Shown here piece after piece: positions 1 through 7,946 of a DNA stretch of 64,000 bases; position 1 is the first letter of the stretch, and each line of letters opens with the position of its first letter. Source of the DNA: Pyrinomonadaceae bacterium (GTDB taxonomy: Bacteria > Acidobacteriota > Blastocatellia > Pyrinomonadales > Pyrinomonadaceae); the NCBI GenBank assembly GCA_021228405.1, contig JAJQRF010000014.1:1-64000 (forward strand), written 5' to 3'. The notes under the pieces are model-generated. The model was not told the origin of the DNA, searched no databases, and was given only the letters and a program-made list of their open reading frames with translations. Made by a program: the position numbers and the translations under genes.

Positions 1-45
1 CAACAAGGCAAGATTGAATCAAACGGTCAACTCAAGCTGTTTTAA
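1..45 (+). CDS. C-terminal tail of an upstream gene (partial)
   Basis: Frame 1 is open from the window edge and ends QLKLF-TAA at 43-45, immediately before a strong terminator hairpin. Only 14 residues are visible, so no family can be assigned. It is taken as real because the stop abuts the terminator exactly. Confidence 0.5.
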   Translation, partial: QQGKIESNGQLKLF

Positions 46-77
46 TACCCCGTCAGCTTGCTGCGGGGTATTTTATT
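45..77 (+). terminator. Intrinsic terminator of the upstream gene
   Basis: ATACCCCG (45-52) pairs with CGGGGTAT (64-71). An inner CAGC/GCTG extends the stem, and TTTTATT follows. It ends two bases before the GH43 start codon, so the ribosome-binding region of that gene lies within the hairpin; no separate Shine-Dalgarno is visible. Confidence 0.8.
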
Positions 78-78
78 A

Positions 79-1725
79 ATGAAAAATTACGCCGCCTTTT
101 TATTTAAAAAGCTGAACGGAATTATCTTTTTATCAACGGTAATTCCGTTTTTTGTATTCGGACAAAATTCCGCGCCGTCGAAGGTTTGGGTTGCCGACAA
201 CGGCGACGGGACTTATAAGAATCCGGTTCTCCACGCCGATTATTCCGACCCTGACGCGATTCGCGTCGGCGACGATTTTTATATGACGGCTTCGAGCTTC
301 AACGCCGCGCCGGGATTGCCGATTCTTCACTCGAAGGATTTGGTGAACTGGCGTTTGATAAATTACGTTTTCGCGGCGCAGAAACCGCTCGATGTTTTCG
401 ACCGACCGCAACACGGCAACGGCGTTTGGGCACCCGCGATGCGTTATCACGACGGCGAGTTTTACATTTTCTATCCCGATCCCGATTTCGGAATTTATAT
501 GACGAAAGCCAAAAATCCTGCCGAAGCTTGGTCGGAACCTGTGCTGATAAAAGCGGGAAAAGGGCTGATCGATCCGTGCCCGTTGTGGGACGACGATGGG
601 AAGGCGTATCTCGTTTCGGCTTTTGCGGGAAGCCGCGCGGGATTTAAGAGTGTGCTCGTCGTTTCAAAAATGAGTGCGGACGGCACGAAATTGCTCGACG
701 ACGGCGTTCTCGTTTTCGACGGGCACGACGCGCACCCGACCGTCGAAGGTCCGAAATTTTACAAACGCAACGGGTTTTATTATATTTTCGCCCCGGCGGG
801 CGGCGTGGCGACGGGTTGGCAATTGGTTCTTCGTTCAAAGAATGTTTACGGACCTTATGAAGAGAAAATAGTTCTCGCGCAGGGCAAAACGGACATTAAC
901 GGACCGCATCAGGGCGCGTGGGTTTCGACGCAGACGGACGAGGATTGGTTTCTGCATTTTCAGGACAAAGGCGCATACGGTCGCGTCGTTCACCTTCAGC
1001 CGTTGACGTGGAAAAACGATTTTCCGGTGATCGGTGCGGACAAGGACGGCGACGGCACGGGCGAACCTGTCTTGAGTTACAAAAAGCCGAACGTCGGCAA
1101 GACCTTCCCGATCGACACGCCGCCCGATTCGGACGAGTTTAACGGCGAAACGCTCGGACTTCAATGGCAATGGCACGCGAATTTTCAGCAGTCGTGGGCG
1201 TTTATGTTTCCTGCGAAAGGCGTTTTGCGGCTCAATTCGGTTCAGCAGACGGATAAATACAAAAATTTATGGGATGCGCCGAATCTCATTTTGCAGAAAT
1301 TTCCCGCCGAAGAATTTACGGCGACGGCAAAAGTTACTCTGACTCCGCGCTTCGAGGGCGAAAAGTTCGGACTGCTCGTAATGGGCTTGGATTATTCATA
1401 CATCGGCGTGACGAACAAAAGCGGCAAACTTTACATTGCCCAAGCGGGCGCGAAGGATGCCGACAAGGGAAGCGTCGAAACGGAAAACGTGCCGTTCGCC
1501 TTGAATGAAAAGACCTTCTATCTCCGCGTCAAAGTTGCAAAGGGAGCAATGTGCAGTTTCAGCTTCAGCACCGACAACAAAATTTTTACCAACGTCGGCG
1601 TTCCGTTCAAAGCCCGCGAAGGCAGATGGATCGGCGCGAAAGTCGGGTTCTTTTTCAATCGTTTCGGCAAATTCAACGACGCGGGCACGGCTGATGTCGA
1701 TTGGTTCCGGGTGGATAAGGGATAG
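79..1725 (+). CDS. Secreted glycoside hydrolase family 43 (beta-xylosidase / arabinofuranosidase-like)
   Basis: Cleaves xylosyl or arabinosyl linkages of plant polysaccharides outside the cytoplasm. An N-terminal signal peptide ends near FVFGQ (about residue 29). The five-bladed propeller follows, with the three GH43 carboxylates placed as expected: Asp57 in YSDPDAI (base), Asp165 in LIDPCPLWDDDG (pKa modulator) and Glu223 in TVEGPKF (acid). The last ~190 residues form a beta-sandwich of the GH43 C-terminal/DUF1349 type. The start is set at MKNYAAF, because an upstream TTG lies inside the terminator hairpin. The stop codon TAG is supplied by the first heptamer of the palindrome that follows. 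The exact substrate cannot be told. Confidence 0.9.
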   Translation: MKNYAAFLFKKLNGIIFLSTVIPFFVFGQNSAPSKVWVADNGDGTYKNPVLHADYSDPDAIRVGDDFYMTASSFNAAPGLPILHSKDLVNWRLINYVFAAQKPLDVFDRPQHGNGVWAPAMRYHDGEFYIFYPDPDFGIYMTKAKNPAEAWSEPVLIKAGKGLIDPCPLWDDDGKAYLVSAFAGSRAGFKSVLVVSKMSADGTKLLDDGVLVFDGHDAHPTVEGPKFYKRNGFYYIFAPAGGVATGWQLVLRSKNVYGPYEEKIVLAQGKTDINGPHQGAWVSTQTDEDWFLHFQDKGAYGRVVHLQPLTWKNDFPVIGADKDGDGTGEPVLSYKKPNVGKTFPIDTPPDSDEFNGETLGLQWQWHANFQQSWAFMFPAKGVLRLNSVQQTDKYKNLWDAPNLILQKFPAEEFTATAKVTLTPRFEGEKFGLLVMGLDYSYIGVTNKSGKLYIAQAGAKDADKGSVETENVPFALNEKTFYLRVKVAKGAMCSFSFSTDNKIFTNVGVPFKAREGRWIGAKVGFFFNRFGKFNDAGTADVDWFRVDKG

Positions 1726-1808
1726 TTGATAGTGGATAGTGGATAGTTGATAACTGAATAAATGTTTTTTCACTATCCACTATCAGTTATCAACTATCCA
1801 CTATTCAG
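1721..1808. repeat. Heptamer-built palindrome
   Basis: The left arm (1721-1758) is a tandem of variants of GATAGTT/GATAGTG. The right arm (1771-1808) is its approximate inverted copy in CACTATC-type heptamers, around a T-rich loop. The left arm begins inside the GH43 gene and contains its stop codon. The element could fold as an RNA hairpin and act as a terminator or 3'-end protector. Confidence 0.85.
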
Positions 1809-1850
1809 CATTTTATTCAATAGCGACAAAACGCGCCGCCGCTCCGTAAA

Positions 1851-1960
1851 TTTGCGAACTCGTTTTATTTCACAGCGAGTCCGCGCTGAATCAGAGCGAA
1901 TCCGCGCCGGGTCAAAGCGAGTCCGCTCTGTTTTTATGCGGATTTTGAAAACAGAGCGGA
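1851..1960. repeat. 21-bp tandem array E (about five units)
   Basis: Units start at 1851, 1872, 1893, 1914 and 1935, each exactly 21 bp, with core GCGAnTCCGCnC. The last units merge into a hairpin: CCGCTCTGTTTT (1923-1934) against AAAACAGAGCGG (1948-1959). A 115-codon reading frame crosses the array, but it is the product of the period being divisible by three, not a recognised protein. With the palindrome at 1721-1808 it fills most of the 400-bp gap before fbp. Confidence 0.8.
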
Positions 1961-2126
1961 CAATTCCGTTCGCGTATATTCGCTTAATTCGTTGGAAAAT
2001 GATTCGGCTTTCGGCGGGCTTCGGCGATATTTTTATAATGGTTCAATCGACTGAATTGGCACACTTTGCGTTTTCGTCTTTTCGATGCTTGGTGTTACAT
2101 TATTCGTGATTCAGTTCGCAAACTAA

Positions 2127-3113
2127 ATGTTTACCACATTTCAACAACATATCGTGCAGGAGCAAACGCGCCGTCCGGGTTCGCCCGTCGAGCTTCAATG
2201 GCTGTTGTCGGGCGTAATTCTGGCTTCAAAATTGATTCAGTCGCAGGTGCGCCGCGCCGGTTTGATCGACATTCTCGGCGCAGTCAATGAAATAAATCCG
2301 CAGGGCGAGGTTCAGCAGAAGCTCGACGTTTACGCCAACGAAACGCTCATCAAATGTTTCGGTCTGCGCGAAAGCGTCGGCGTGATCGCGTCGGAAGAAA
2401 ACGAATTTCCGATCGCCGTTCACCCGAATTCGCCCGAAGCGCAATACGCCATCGTCTTTGACCCGCTCGACGGTTCATCGAATATCGACGTTGCCGTGAC
2501 CATCGGCACGACGTTTTCCATTTTGCGCCGCCCCGAAAACTGCGACACGAGCGACACGCTGAACTGGGTCTTACAGCCGGGCAGACAACAGGTCGCGGCG
2601 GGTTACGTGCTTTACGGTTCTTCGACGGTTTTGGTTTACAGTATGGGAAACGGCGTGCACGGTTTCACGTTCGACCCTTCGATCGGCTCGTATATCCTTT
2701 CGCACGAAAACATCAAAATGCCCGAACAGGGAACTTATTACTCGATCAACGAAGCCTACAACGAGATTTTTCCGTCGAAATACGTCGAATATATCAAGCG
2801 CGTCAGGAAAGGCGAGCTCGGGAAGTTTTATTCGTCAAGGTTTATCGGTTCGATGGTCGCCGACTTTCACCGAACATTGCTCAGAGGCGGGATTTTTATC
2901 TATCCCGAAACGCCCAATTACCCGAACGGCAGACTGCGTCTGCTCTACGAAGCCAACCCGATCGCCTACATCGCCGAGCAAGCGGGCGGAATGGCGACAA
3001 ATTCAGTCCAGCCGATTCTCGACATCCAGCCGCACGAACTCCACCAAAGAACGCCGCTCGTCATCGGCGGAAAATCCGAAATGGAAGCGTTCATGAATTG
3101 CATACAAGATTGA
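2127..3113 (+). CDS. fbp: Class I fructose-1,6-bisphosphatase
   Basis: Hydrolyses fructose-1,6-bisphosphate to fructose-6-phosphate in gluconeogenesis. This suits a cell growing on uronates that are degraded to pyruvate and triose phosphate. The metal-binding signature DPLDGSSNID starts at Asp112 and is followed by GTTFSI. The C-terminal sugar-phosphate motif GGIFIYP and the LLYEANPIAYIAEQAGG segment are typical. At 328 residues it is normal length for the bacterial class I enzyme. It stands alone, separated from GH43 by about 400 bp of repeats and convergent with the MFS gene. Confidence 0.96.
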   Translation: MFTTFQQHIVQEQTRRPGSPVELQWLLSGVILASKLIQSQVRRAGLIDILGAVNEINPQGEVQQKLDVYANETLIKCFGLRESVGVIASEENEFPIAVHPNSPEAQYAIVFDPLDGSSNIDVAVTIGTTFSILRRPENCDTSDTLNWVLQPGRQQVAAGYVLYGSSTVLVYSMGNGVHGFTFDPSIGSYILSHENIKMPEQGTYYSINEAYNEIFPSKYVEYIKRVRKGELGKFYSSRFIGSMVADFHRTLLRGGIFIYPETPNYPNGRLRLLYEANPIAYIAEQAGGMATNSVQPILDIQPHELHQRTPLVIGGKSEMEAFMNCIQD

Positions 3114-3201
3114 ACGCGGATCGGGCAGATTCGGCGGATTGACACAGATATTTTTTATTGAAAATCCATGTTTATCTGCCCGATCTGACCGATCCGCGTT
3201 C
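3113..3201. repeat. Palindrome between convergent fbp and MFS genes (GCGGAT class)
   Basis: The left arm (3113-3150) contains GCGGATCGGGCAGATT and GCGGATTGACACAGAT spaced at about 9 bp. The right arm (3171-3201) returns TCTGCCCGATC and GATCCGCGTTC. It occupies nearly the whole gap between the two stop codons and probably works as a bidirectional 3'-end hairpin. The same class occurs at 43034-43123. Confidence 0.85.
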
Positions 3202-3207
3202 GGAAAA

Positions 3208-4638
3208 CTAAACTTCCGCCGTGTCGATCTGCGCGGGTTCGAGCCTCGGCGCGAGCAGGTGAATGACCAGAAGTGCAATTAAATATGCCGATGCTGCCAT
3301 TGCGAAGATCGGCACGTAACTGCCGGTTTTATCGAGAATGTAGGCGACGAGCTTTGAGATGAACATTCCGCCGACCGCACCCGCCATTCCGCCGATGCCG
3401 ACGACTGAACCGACCGCCTGTTTCGGGAACATATCCGATGCCGTCGTGAAAATGTTTGCCGACCAGCCCTGATGCGCCGCCGCCGCGATGCCGATAAGCA
3501 AAACCGCGATCCAGAGGTTTGACGTGATCGAAGCAAAAACAATCGGCACGACCGCCAACGCGCAGATGAACATCGCCGTCTTGCGCGATTTGTTGATCGT
3601 CCAGCCGCGTTTGATAAAAAATCCCGAAATCCAGCCGCCGCCGATCGAACCGACATCGGCAATGATGTAAATGATCGCGATCGGAATCCCGAACGTTTTC
3701 AAATCCAAGCCGTGTTTTTTGTTCAGAAAATCGGGAAGCCAGAAAAGATAAACCCACCAGATCGGGTCGGTCAGGAATTTCCCGACCGCAAAAGCCCACG
3801 TTTGACGGTGCGGAAAAAGCTTCGACCAGGGAATTTTTACCGCCGGTTCGACCGGATCGCTTTGAATGTATTCGAGTTCGGCTTTGGAAAGTCGCGGATG
3901 TTGTTCGGGTTTCTGATAAAAGATAAGCCAGAAAACGAGCCAGATAAATCCGATCACGCCCGTGATGATAAACGCTTCATACCAACCCCACGTCGCCGCG
4001 ATCCAGGGCACTAAAAGCGGCGTTGCAAGCGCGCCGATGTTCGTTCCAGAATTGAAAATTCCCGTCGCAAATGCGCGTTCCTTTTTCGGAAACCATTCCG
4101 CTACGGTTTTGATCGAAGCCGGGAAGTTTCCCGCTTCGCCGATTCCCAGGATAAAGCGCGCCACGATGAAACCGATGACCGAAGCCGAAAGTCCGAGCGT
4201 CGAGGAATCGAACCCGACCGCGACCAGCAAACCGATCACCGCCACGCCGAGCGGAACCGCCCACGCGTGCATCATCGCGCCGATGCTCCAGACGATGATC
4301 GAAAGCGAAAATCCTTTTTTCGTCCCGATCCTGTCCATCAGATTTCCGACGAAAAGAAGCCCGATGGCGTAAGCCGTCTGAAAGGCAAAAACGATCCAGC
4401 CGTAATCGATCTCCGTCCAGCCGAACTCCGCTTCGAGCGTCGGTTTCAAAATCCCGATAACCTGACGGTCGATGTAGTTGACAGTCGCGGCGAAAAACAA
4501 AAGCGTGCAGATGATCCAACGCTGGTTGCCGACCCTGGTCACAATCCGATCATCTACCGCCGCTGTGACGGCTGATTCAAGCGCGCTCGAACCTTGTCCG
4601 ATGGGCGCGGAAACTTCATTTTTGGTCGTTTCAGTCAT
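3208..4638 (-). CDS. MFS transporter, anion:cation symporter family (hexuronate importer-like)
   Basis: Probably imports hexuronates such as galacturonate or glucuronate through the inner membrane. The 476-residue sequence has a 35-40 residue polar N-terminus, then about 12 hydrophobic segments. NYIDRQVIGILKP in the first helix and GNLMDRIGTKKG in the loop after helix 2 are typical of the ExuT/GudP branch. It is the last gene of the leftward operon (SDR, M24, MFS), divergent from the uxaA-kdu-kdg operon, which supports the substrate. The exact sugar is inferred from context only. Confidence 0.85.
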   Translation of the reverse strand: MTETTKNEVSAPIGQGSSALESAVTAAVDDRIVTRVGNQRWIICTLLFFAATVNYIDRQVIGILKPTLEAEFGWTEIDYGWIVFAFQTAYAIGLLFVGNLMDRIGTKKGFSLSIIVWSIGAMMHAWAVPLGVAVIGLLVAVGFDSSTLGLSASVIGFIVARFILGIGEAGNFPASIKTVAEWFPKKERAFATGIFNSGTNIGALATPLLVPWIAATWGWYEAFIITGVIGFIWLVFWLIFYQKPEQHPRLSKAELEYIQSDPVEPAVKIPWSKLFPHRQTWAFAVGKFLTDPIWWVYLFWLPDFLNKKHGLDLKTFGIPIAIIYIIADVGSIGGGWISGFFIKRGWTINKSRKTAMFICALAVVPIVFASITSNLWIAVLLIGIAAAAHQGWSANIFTTASDMFPKQAVGSVVGIGGMAGAVGGMFISKLVAYILDKTGSYVPIFAMAASAYLIALLVIHLLAPRLEPAQIDTAEV

Positions 4639-4695
4639 AACTTAAATCCTCGAAATAGTTGATCTTTGCAGTCTTAAAGCGAAGTTTCGGCATTC

Positions 4696-4758
4696 TTCGG
4701 AGTTCAGACTTTAGTTTATAAGTTGCTGAAGTTTACAAACTGAAAACTGAACTCCGAA
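4696..4758. repeat. Heptamer-like palindrome upstream of the MFS gene
   Basis: TTCGGAGTTCAG (4696-4707) pairs with CTGAACTCCGAA (4747-4758), and the arms continue as TTTAGTTT against AAACTGAA. It lies between the M24 gene and the MFS gene inside the leftward operon. It could set different expression of the two or hold a processing site. Confidence 0.75.
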
Positions 4759-4783
4759 AGCCTTTTTCCGCGTTAACGGAAAT

Positions 4784-5902
4784 TTATAATTCCAAAATAT
4801 TCGGCAAAGCTATATTTTGCCCGTTCACATTAGCCGAAATTTGTGGAAAGTCGGCGGATGTCGTAACGATCTCGAAGCCGTTCGCGGTCAGGATCGCGGT
4901 TTCTTCGATCTTTGTTCCCGTCACGGTAGGATTCCAGGCAAAAGCCTGATTTTCGACAACGATTTCCGCCGAATTCGGATGCGCGACCCAATCGCGCGTT
5001 TTGTAACCGATCGCGCCGCCTTGATGATGCTTGTTTATTTCGCCCGCAAACCCGTTTTCGGCGTAGGCTTTATCGATCATCGCGTAAATTTCCGCACCCG
5101 TTGCACCGATTTGCGTTGCCGCCAAAGCCTCTGCAAAAACGTCGGCGTTTGCGGCGGTTCGCCGTTTTAGCTCGGCAGGAATTTCACCGATGCAGGCGAT
5201 TCGCGAAAGTGAAGCGATTAACCCGCCGCGCTTTCCGCAAACCGAGATCAGCAAAAGTTTTTTCCAAACGTTTTCCGTCGGTATCGGATGCCGGAAATTT
5301 GCGATTCTTTCATCCGCCCCGACAATCGTAACGACCGAATCAATATTGAATTGCGCCAATTCATTCTTCGTTTTTCGCGCGATTTCGATTTCGGATTCGC
5401 CCGCGTTTATTTCTCCGAAAACTTTTCCGAGCGCAACTGCCGAATCTTTTCCTAATTGCCTGTAACGCTCGATCTCTCCGTCAGTTAAAGAATACCGGCA
5501 ACGCGAAATCAGATTTTCAACCGAACGAATATTCGGATTTAAGAGCAGATCGGTGACTATTTCGCCGTTGCTTGTGCATAAAGATTTTGCTTTTTCAAAA
5601 ATCAGGTTTCCCGACGCTTTTTCGGCTTGCCACGAAAACTCGATCGGCTCGAAATCCTGCGCGGAAACTTCTTCCGCCAAAATTCGCGGCATCTCGATAT
5701 TGTTCACTAAAACGAATCTTTTACCGTCGGCGCGGACAAACAGAAAACACACGCCGGTTTCCGTGCTTGCGTTGATAACGTTCGATTTTCCGCCCGTCAG
5801 CCAGGCAAAATTATGCTGTGAATTAAGCAAAACCCCGCCGAGATTTTCAGCGGAAAGCATCTGCACAAGGCGTTCGGTTTTTATTTCGAGTTCGTTTGAC
5901 AC
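4784..5902 (-). CDS. M24 (creatinase/prolidase-fold) protein lacking most metal ligands
   Basis: 372 residues. An N-terminal creatinase-like domain (about 1-145) is followed by a pita-bread domain. Family members are dinuclear-metal aminopeptidases or prolidases using Asp, Asp, His, Glu and Glu. Here the His is present (HHQGGAIGY) and so is the last Glu (TKIEETAIL). The Asp-pair region reads LISVCGKRGGLIASLSR with no Asp, and the usual EPG is NPT. A classical metallopeptidase activity is therefore doubtful; it may be a hydrolase or binding protein for a small molecule of the locus. Second gene of the leftward operon, 97 nt after the SDR. Confidence 0.75.
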   Translation of the reverse strand: MSNELEIKTERLVQMLSAENLGGVLLNSQHNFAWLTGGKSNVINASTETGVCFLFVRADGKRFVLVNNIEMPRILAEEVSAQDFEPIEFSWQAEKASGNLIFEKAKSLCTSNGEIVTDLLLNPNIRSVENLISRCRYSLTDGEIERYRQLGKDSAVALGKVFGEINAGESEIEIARKTKNELAQFNIDSVVTIVGADERIANFRHPIPTENVWKKLLLISVCGKRGGLIASLSRIACIGEIPAELKRRTAANADVFAEALAATQIGATGAEIYAMIDKAYAENGFAGEINKHHQGGAIGYKTRDWVAHPNSAEIVVENQAFAWNPTVTGTKIEETAILTANGFEIVTTSADFPQISANVNGQNIALPNILEL

Positions 5903-5911
5903 TTATTTTTA

Positions 5912-5996
5912 TTTGCCCACGAAATACACGAAAGAAACGAAAATAAGACAGAAATCTTTCTTTCTTTTCGTATTTTTCGTGTATTTCGTGGGCAAA
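5912..5996. repeat. Palindrome of the CACGAA class
   Basis: TTTGCCCACGAAATACACG runs into more ACGAAA units and pairs with TTTTCGTGTATTTCGTGGGC ending at 5996, with almost no loop. Units are spaced about 9-10 bp. It fills the gap between the SDR and M24 genes within an operon. Relatives lie at 21441, 22010, 22513, 34041 and 39842. Confidence 0.85.
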
Positions 5997-5999
5997 ATC

Positions 6000-6776
6000 C
6001 TATTGATTTACGCCGCTTGCCAGAAAACCGCCGTCAACGACCAAAACTTCGCCCGTTACGAAACTTGCCGCATCCGAAGCGAGAAAAACCGCCGCGCCCG
6101 CAAGCTCTTCGACCATTCCGAAGCGTCCCATCGGTGTCCGAATCTGAAATTCCTTGCCGCGTTCGGTCGATTCCAACAATTGACGATTCAAATCGGTTTT
6201 GAAAACGCCCGGCGCGATCGCGTTGACGTTTACGCCGTGTTTCGCCCATTCCACCGCGAGCGATTTAGTCAAACTCGCAACCGCCGCTTTCGATGCCGCG
6301 TAAGCCGCAACTTCAAACAATGCCACAAATGTCGAAAGCGACGCGATGTTAATAATTCGCCCGTATTTACGCTCCAACATATGCCGCCCGAAAACCTGAC
6401 AGGCGCGAAGCGTTCCGGTCAGATTCGTTTCGATGATGTCGCTCCAGTCCGTTTCGTCAAAATCGAGCGTCGGCGCACGTTTCGTCCGTCCGGCGCAATT
6501 GACCAGAATATCGACCTTGCCGAATTCGTTAAGGCATTCATCGAGCAAATTTTGCAGGGAATTTTTATCGGAAACGTCCGACGTGACGCGCAAAGTCCGG
6601 CGACCGCGTTCTTCGATCTCTTTTGCCGTTTCTTTGACTTGCTCACTGCGGCGCGACGAGGCAATCACATCCGCACCGGCTTCGGCAAGTCCGTGTGAAA
6701 GCGCACGTCCGATGCCTGAAGTTCCGCCGATAACGACGGCGGTTTTTCCGCTCAAATCTAATTTTGCATAACTCAT
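6000..6776 (-). CDS. SDR-family oxidoreductase of the uronate locus
   Basis: 258-residue classical short-chain dehydrogenase. The NAD(P) site is GGTSGIG at about 18-24, the structural motif is NCAG, and the catalytic Ser-Tyr-Lys appears as NIASLSTF then YAASKAA. It resembles gluconate-5-dehydrogenase and keto-sugar-acid reductases. No UxaB- or UxuB-type reductase gene is visible nearby, so it may reduce tagaturonate or fructuronate ahead of UxaA; this is inference. First gene of the leftward operon, next to the GGTnnnACC sites. Confidence 0.85.
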   Translation of the reverse strand: MSYAKLDLSGKTAVVIGGTSGIGRALSHGLAEAGADVIASSRRSEQVKETAKEIEERGRRTLRVTSDVSDKNSLQNLLDECLNEFGKVDILVNCAGRTKRAPTLDFDETDWSDIIETNLTGTLRACQVFGRHMLERKYGRIINIASLSTFVALFEVAAYAASKAAVASLTKSLAVEWAKHGVNVNAIAPGVFKTDLNRQLLESTERGKEFQIRTPMGRFGMVEELAGAAVFLASDAASFVTGEVLVVDGGFLASGVNQ

Positions 6777-6820
6777 AGATGCGTAAACTTTATAAAACTA
6801 TCAAGAAAGATTATATAAAA

Positions 6821-6830
6821 GGTAATACCA
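6821..6830. promoter_or_regulatory. Putative GntR/FadR-type operator 1
   Basis: GGTAATACCA matches the GGTnnnACC core of FadR/UxuR-like GntR regulators. It lies 45 bp upstream of the SDR start in the divergent promoter region. The regulator itself is not encoded in this window. Confidence 0.45.
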
Positions 6831-6852
6831 TTCAGCAGGTTTTTATGTAGTG

Positions 6853-6862
6853 TGTAACACCA
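6853..6862. promoter_or_regulatory. Putative GntR/FadR-type operator 2
   Basis: TGTAACACCA is a one-mismatch version of GGTnnnACC, 32 bp (about three helical turns) from the first site. Confidence 0.35.
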
Positions 6863-6958
6863 TTGTCGAAATTGTCAAGCTAAAAAGTTTTACTTTATTG
6901 CAATAATTTAGTAGATTATTCAGTAAACCTGATAAATTGTAAAATTTAAATTTGCAAT

Positions 6959-6975
6959 AATTGGTTAAACCAATT
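6959..6975. promoter_or_regulatory. Putative GntR/FadR-type operator 3 (perfect palindrome)
   Basis: AATTGGTTAAACCAATT has perfect 8-bp arms around one base and contains GGTTAAACC. It resembles the ATTGGT..ACCAAT boxes described for UxuR/ExuR in other bacteria. It lies 29 bp upstream of the rightward operon's first start, a repressor-like position. Confidence 0.55.
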
Positions 6976-7003
6976 AAGATTATAAGCGTTTCAACTTGTA
7001 TTT

Positions 7004-7933
7004 ATGATGCCTTCAAGTAAAAAAACAGCAAATCGCCGCGAAGCGGGGAAAAATATTTGGCTCGGATTTACCGATGAGCAGGCGAAAATTCCTTCCGAAC
7101 GGGCAAAATACTCCTACGAAATTTTACCGACGGAAGACGCGGTCGGGCAAGCAATGTTTGACGAACTGATCGCCTATTCAAAGGAAAAATCGGGCGATAT
7201 TGTTATTATCCTGCTCGGCGGTCGCGGCGCACAGGCGATGTATAAAATCATCAATCGTCTTTCGCAGACCGGTGAGATCGACGGGCTTCTCGGACGTTTG
7301 CACGTTTTCACGCAGGACGCGCTCGCGCCGATGCGGATGAACAACGGGTTGAGCTTTGTGCGCGATTTTGAGCGTCTTTTGGGCGAACGATTTTTTGCCA
7401 AGATCAAAAGTTTTACTCCGATGATGACCGAAACAGACGACCTCGAAGGCGAACTTATCAAATATCTCGACAAACTCGAAGCTCTCGGCGGAATCGATAT
7501 TTTCTTTCTCGGTCTGGGACCCGAAGCCGAAGCCGCTTCTCATCTTTGCTATATCAAGCCGGACTCGGGCGCAAAGTTTAACGACATTGCGGGAATAATT
7601 CCGATTTCGGAAAGCATTCTCGAGCATCACATCAACAAATTTAAGGTTGGCGGAAGCGCGGTTTCGACTGCGGATGAAACCGAATGCCGAAATGCGAAGA
7701 GCATTTTAACGCTTGGTCCGGCGGCAATTCTCGGTGCGAAAAAAATCGTGCAATCGATCGTTGACGCTTCGACCGCACCTGCGAAAGTGCCGAGTTTTAA
7801 GCGTTTGATCGAAACGGAATTGTCGAGCGACGAAGCCGAACGCGCCGCGCAATGCAACGAAAATCCGGGTTTGTGGATTCGTCTTCATGAAAACGTCAAA
7901 GCGTTCATTTTGCCTGACGTTTTAGGGAAATAG
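7004..7933 (+). CDS. NagB/6-phosphogluconolactonase-fold protein with altered active site
   Basis: 309-residue sugar-phosphate isomerase/lactonase-fold protein. The phosphate loop appears as LLGGRGAQAMYK, the DER-type region as FTQDALAPM, and the GxGxDGH region as LGLGPEAEAASHL. The DGH pair used by glucosamine-6-phosphate deaminases and 6-phosphogluconolactonases is thus replaced. It may act on another sugar acid or lactone in the pathway, or be non-catalytic. First gene of the rightward uronate operon, 13 nt before uxaA. An ATGATG offers a second start at 7007. Confidence 0.75.
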   Translation: MMPSSKKTANRREAGKNIWLGFTDEQAKIPSERAKYSYEILPTEDAVGQAMFDELIAYSKEKSGDIVIILLGGRGAQAMYKIINRLSQTGEIDGLLGRLHVFTQDALAPMRMNNGLSFVRDFERLLGERFFAKIKSFTPMMTETDDLEGELIKYLDKLEALGGIDIFFLGLGPEAEAASHLCYIKPDSGAKFNDIAGIIPISESILEHHINKFKVGGSAVSTADETECRNAKSILTLGPAAILGAKKIVQSIVDASTAPAKVPSFKRLIETELSSDEAERAAQCNENPGLWIRLHENVKAFILPDVLGK

Positions 7934-7946
7934 TTTTGGAAAAAGT

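Noticed and set aside
5553-6698. Long + strand frame opposite the M24 and SDR genes
   Set aside because: It is antisense to two genes with clear motifs, has an Arg/Ser-rich composition typical of shadows and crosses a palindrome.
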